Shown here piece after piece: positions 5,510-6,789 of a stretch of DNA of 6,789 bases. This DNA comes from Bacteroidota bacterium (lineage in GTDB: Bacteria > Bacteroidota > Bacteroidia > Bacteroidales > Cfx3-03): contig JAUZOX010000144.1 of assembly GCA_030706265.1 (NCBI GenBank), positions 1 through 6,789 on the forward strand. Direction: 5' to 3'. The position numbers and the translations under genes are program-made. Below the pieces are notes generated by a model that was not told where the DNA came from, searched no databases, and saw only the letters and a program-made list of their open reading frames with translations. Each line of letters starts with the position of its first letter. The stretch's first letter is position 1.

Positions 5510-6789
5510 ATGAGAAAAATTAATGCAGGTCTGGTATTACTTTTATTAGTATCCGTTGCATTCTTAAGCGGTAAGAGTATTGACAAACGTGGGAAACTGA
5601 TCGGGCAGCGAATAGCCGTATTTTATCCGAACGATTTTAATGCAGAAGCCAATTTACCGTCCCTGGCCTTAGTTAAAGAACCTGTTGTAACGGGCGATTT
5701 ACCTTTAGGATGGACGATGTCTCCCTCTTTTTATCACAAAGGGAAAGAGACCTATGCCGTATTGCCGTTGGAAAAAGGAGTTAGCCTTTATGGAACCGGT
5801 GAAGTAACGGGCCCGTTATTGAGAAATGGAAAATCAATAGACCTATGGAACACGGATACTCCGGGTTATCAGAGAGCCGATGGGAAAAGACTGTACCATA
5901 CCCATCCCTGGGTTTTGGGTGTTCGTCAGGATGGAACTTCATTCGGCATCATTGCTGATAACACCTGGAAACAGAAACTGATTCTGACTGATAGCATCCG
6001 TTTTATCTCTGAAGGACCCGCATTCAGGGTCATTGTGATTGAACGAAAGACGCCGCAGGAAGTAGTCATGGCATTGAGCGATTTGATAGGGAAAATGGAA
6101 ATGCCACCGCTATGGAGCCTTGGTTACCAGCAATGCCGCTGGTCATATGAGCCGGAGTCAAGGGCAAAAGAAGTTGCCGATGGCTTTATTGAGCACAAAA
6201 TCCCCTGTGATGTGATATGGTTTGACATCGATTACATGGACAAGTTCAAAATTTTCACCTTCAATAAGACCAAATACCCGGATCCCGCAGGCATGAATGA
6301 CTATCTTCATCAAAGAGGGATGAAAGGGGTTTGGATGATCGATCCCGGCGTGAAGGTCGAAAATGGATATGACGTTTATGATCAGGGCACTAAACTGGAC
6401 AATTGGGTAAAAGATTCAAAAGGAAAAGACTATACGGGTGAGGTATGGCCTGGTAAATGCGTGTTCCCCGATTTCACCCGGCCTCAGACCCGTGAATGGT
6501 GGTCAGGTTTATATAAAAAATTTATGGCCAATGGGATTGACGGCGTTTGGAATGATATGAACGATCCTTCTGTTTTCAATGTCCCGACCTGGACCATGCC
6601 CGAAGACAATGTCCACAGAGGTGGAGGCGGCTTGCCGCAGGGAAGTCATTTGCGTTATCACAACGTATATGGCATGTTGATGGTGAAAGCCACTATGGAG
6701 GGCATCCTGAAAGCAAATCCCGATAAAAGGCCGTTTGTATTATCACGTTCGGGTTATCTTGGAAGCCAGCGTTACAGTGCAACCTGGAC
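5510..6789 (+). CDS. Secreted GH31 alpha-glucosidase-like hydrolase, N-terminal part
   Basis: The frame starts at ATG 5510 and is still open at the right edge, giving 426 codons. GH31 enzymes are retaining alpha-glucosidases, alpha-xylosidases and relatives. Residues 1-21 look like a signal peptide (MRKINAGLVLLLLVSVAFLSG) without a lipobox cysteine, so export is likely. An N-terminal beta-sandwich (about 30-195, with YGTGEVTG near 94-101) precedes the barrel, which starts near PPLWSLGYQQCRW (199-211). Barrel motifs: WFDIDYMD at 237-244, then GVWNDMNDPSVF at 345-356 with D349 as nucleophile, and RPFVLSRSGYLGSQRYSATW at the edge. The acid/base Asp, expected in the WxGDN that follows, is just outside the window. 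The usual DMNEP is DMNDP here, with Asp at position 352. Substrate cannot be decided; alpha-glucoside cleavage is the default. It may cooperate with the GH42 enzyme, but that is inference. Confidence 0.9.
   Translation, partial: MRKINAGLVLLLLVSVAFLSGKSIDKRGKLIGQRIAVFYPNDFNAEANLPSLALVKEPVVTGDLPLGWTMSPSFYHKGKETYAVLPLEKGVSLYGTGEVTGPLLRNGKSIDLWNTDTPGYQRADGKRLYHTHPWVLGVRQDGTSFGIIADNTWKQKLILTDSIRFISEGPAFRVIVIERKTPQEVVMALSDLIGKMEMPPLWSLGYQQCRWSYEPESRAKEVADGFIEHKIPCDVIWFDIDYMDKFKIFTFNKTKYPDPAGMNDYLHQRGMKGVWMIDPGVKVENGYDVYDQGTKLDNWVKDSKGKDYTGEVWPGKCVFPDFTRPQTREWWSGLYKKFMANGIDGVWNDMNDPSVFNVPTWTMPEDNVHRGGGGLPQGSHLRYHNVYGMLMVKATMEGILKANPDKRPFVLSRSGYLGSQRYSATW

Overview
The window looks like chromosomal DNA from a member of the Bacteroidota. 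The support is: matches to the unusual Bacteroidota -7 promoter motif TAnnTTTG upstream of three genes, A/T-rich leaders without Shine-Dalgarno sequences, a SMUG2-type (DUF4918-like) uracil-DNA glycosylase, and secreted GH42 and GH31 glycoside hydrolases typical of glycan-degrading members of this phylum. Base composition looks even, with no clear sign of a recent island.

Layout, left to right: (1) the C-terminal end of an integral membrane protein resembling prolipoprotein diacylglyceryl transferase (Lgt), + strand, cut by the left edge; (2) a convergent junction with a 30-bp imperfect palindrome; (3) a probable two-gene minus-strand operon, a HAD-family hydrolase followed 51 bp later by the SMUG2-like glycosylase; (4) a 370-bp non-coding stretch holding a 79-bp hairpin-forming palindrome and a 13-unit heptamer tandem repeat; (5) a large secreted GH42 beta-galactosidase-like enzyme on the minus strand; (6) a short divergent promoter region; (7) queE (7-carboxy-7-deazaguanine synthase) on the plus strand; (8) a 248-bp leader region with a promoter; (9) the first 426 codons of a secreted GH31 alpha-glucosidase-like enzyme, cut by the right edge.

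Functionally the window is a mosaic: lipoprotein maturation, DNA repair plus a small phosphatase, queuosine/deazapurine synthesis, and two exported glycosidases that flank queE. The glycosidases point to breakdown of galactosides and alpha-glucosides outside the cytoplasm, but no SusC/SusD pair or regulator is visible, so a complete polysaccharide utilization locus cannot be claimed. I do not see a clear new multi-gene system. The least explained items are the non-coding structures (the long palindrome at 2104-2182, the heptamer array at 2279-2369 and the palindrome at 371-400) and the HAD/SMUG2 pairing.
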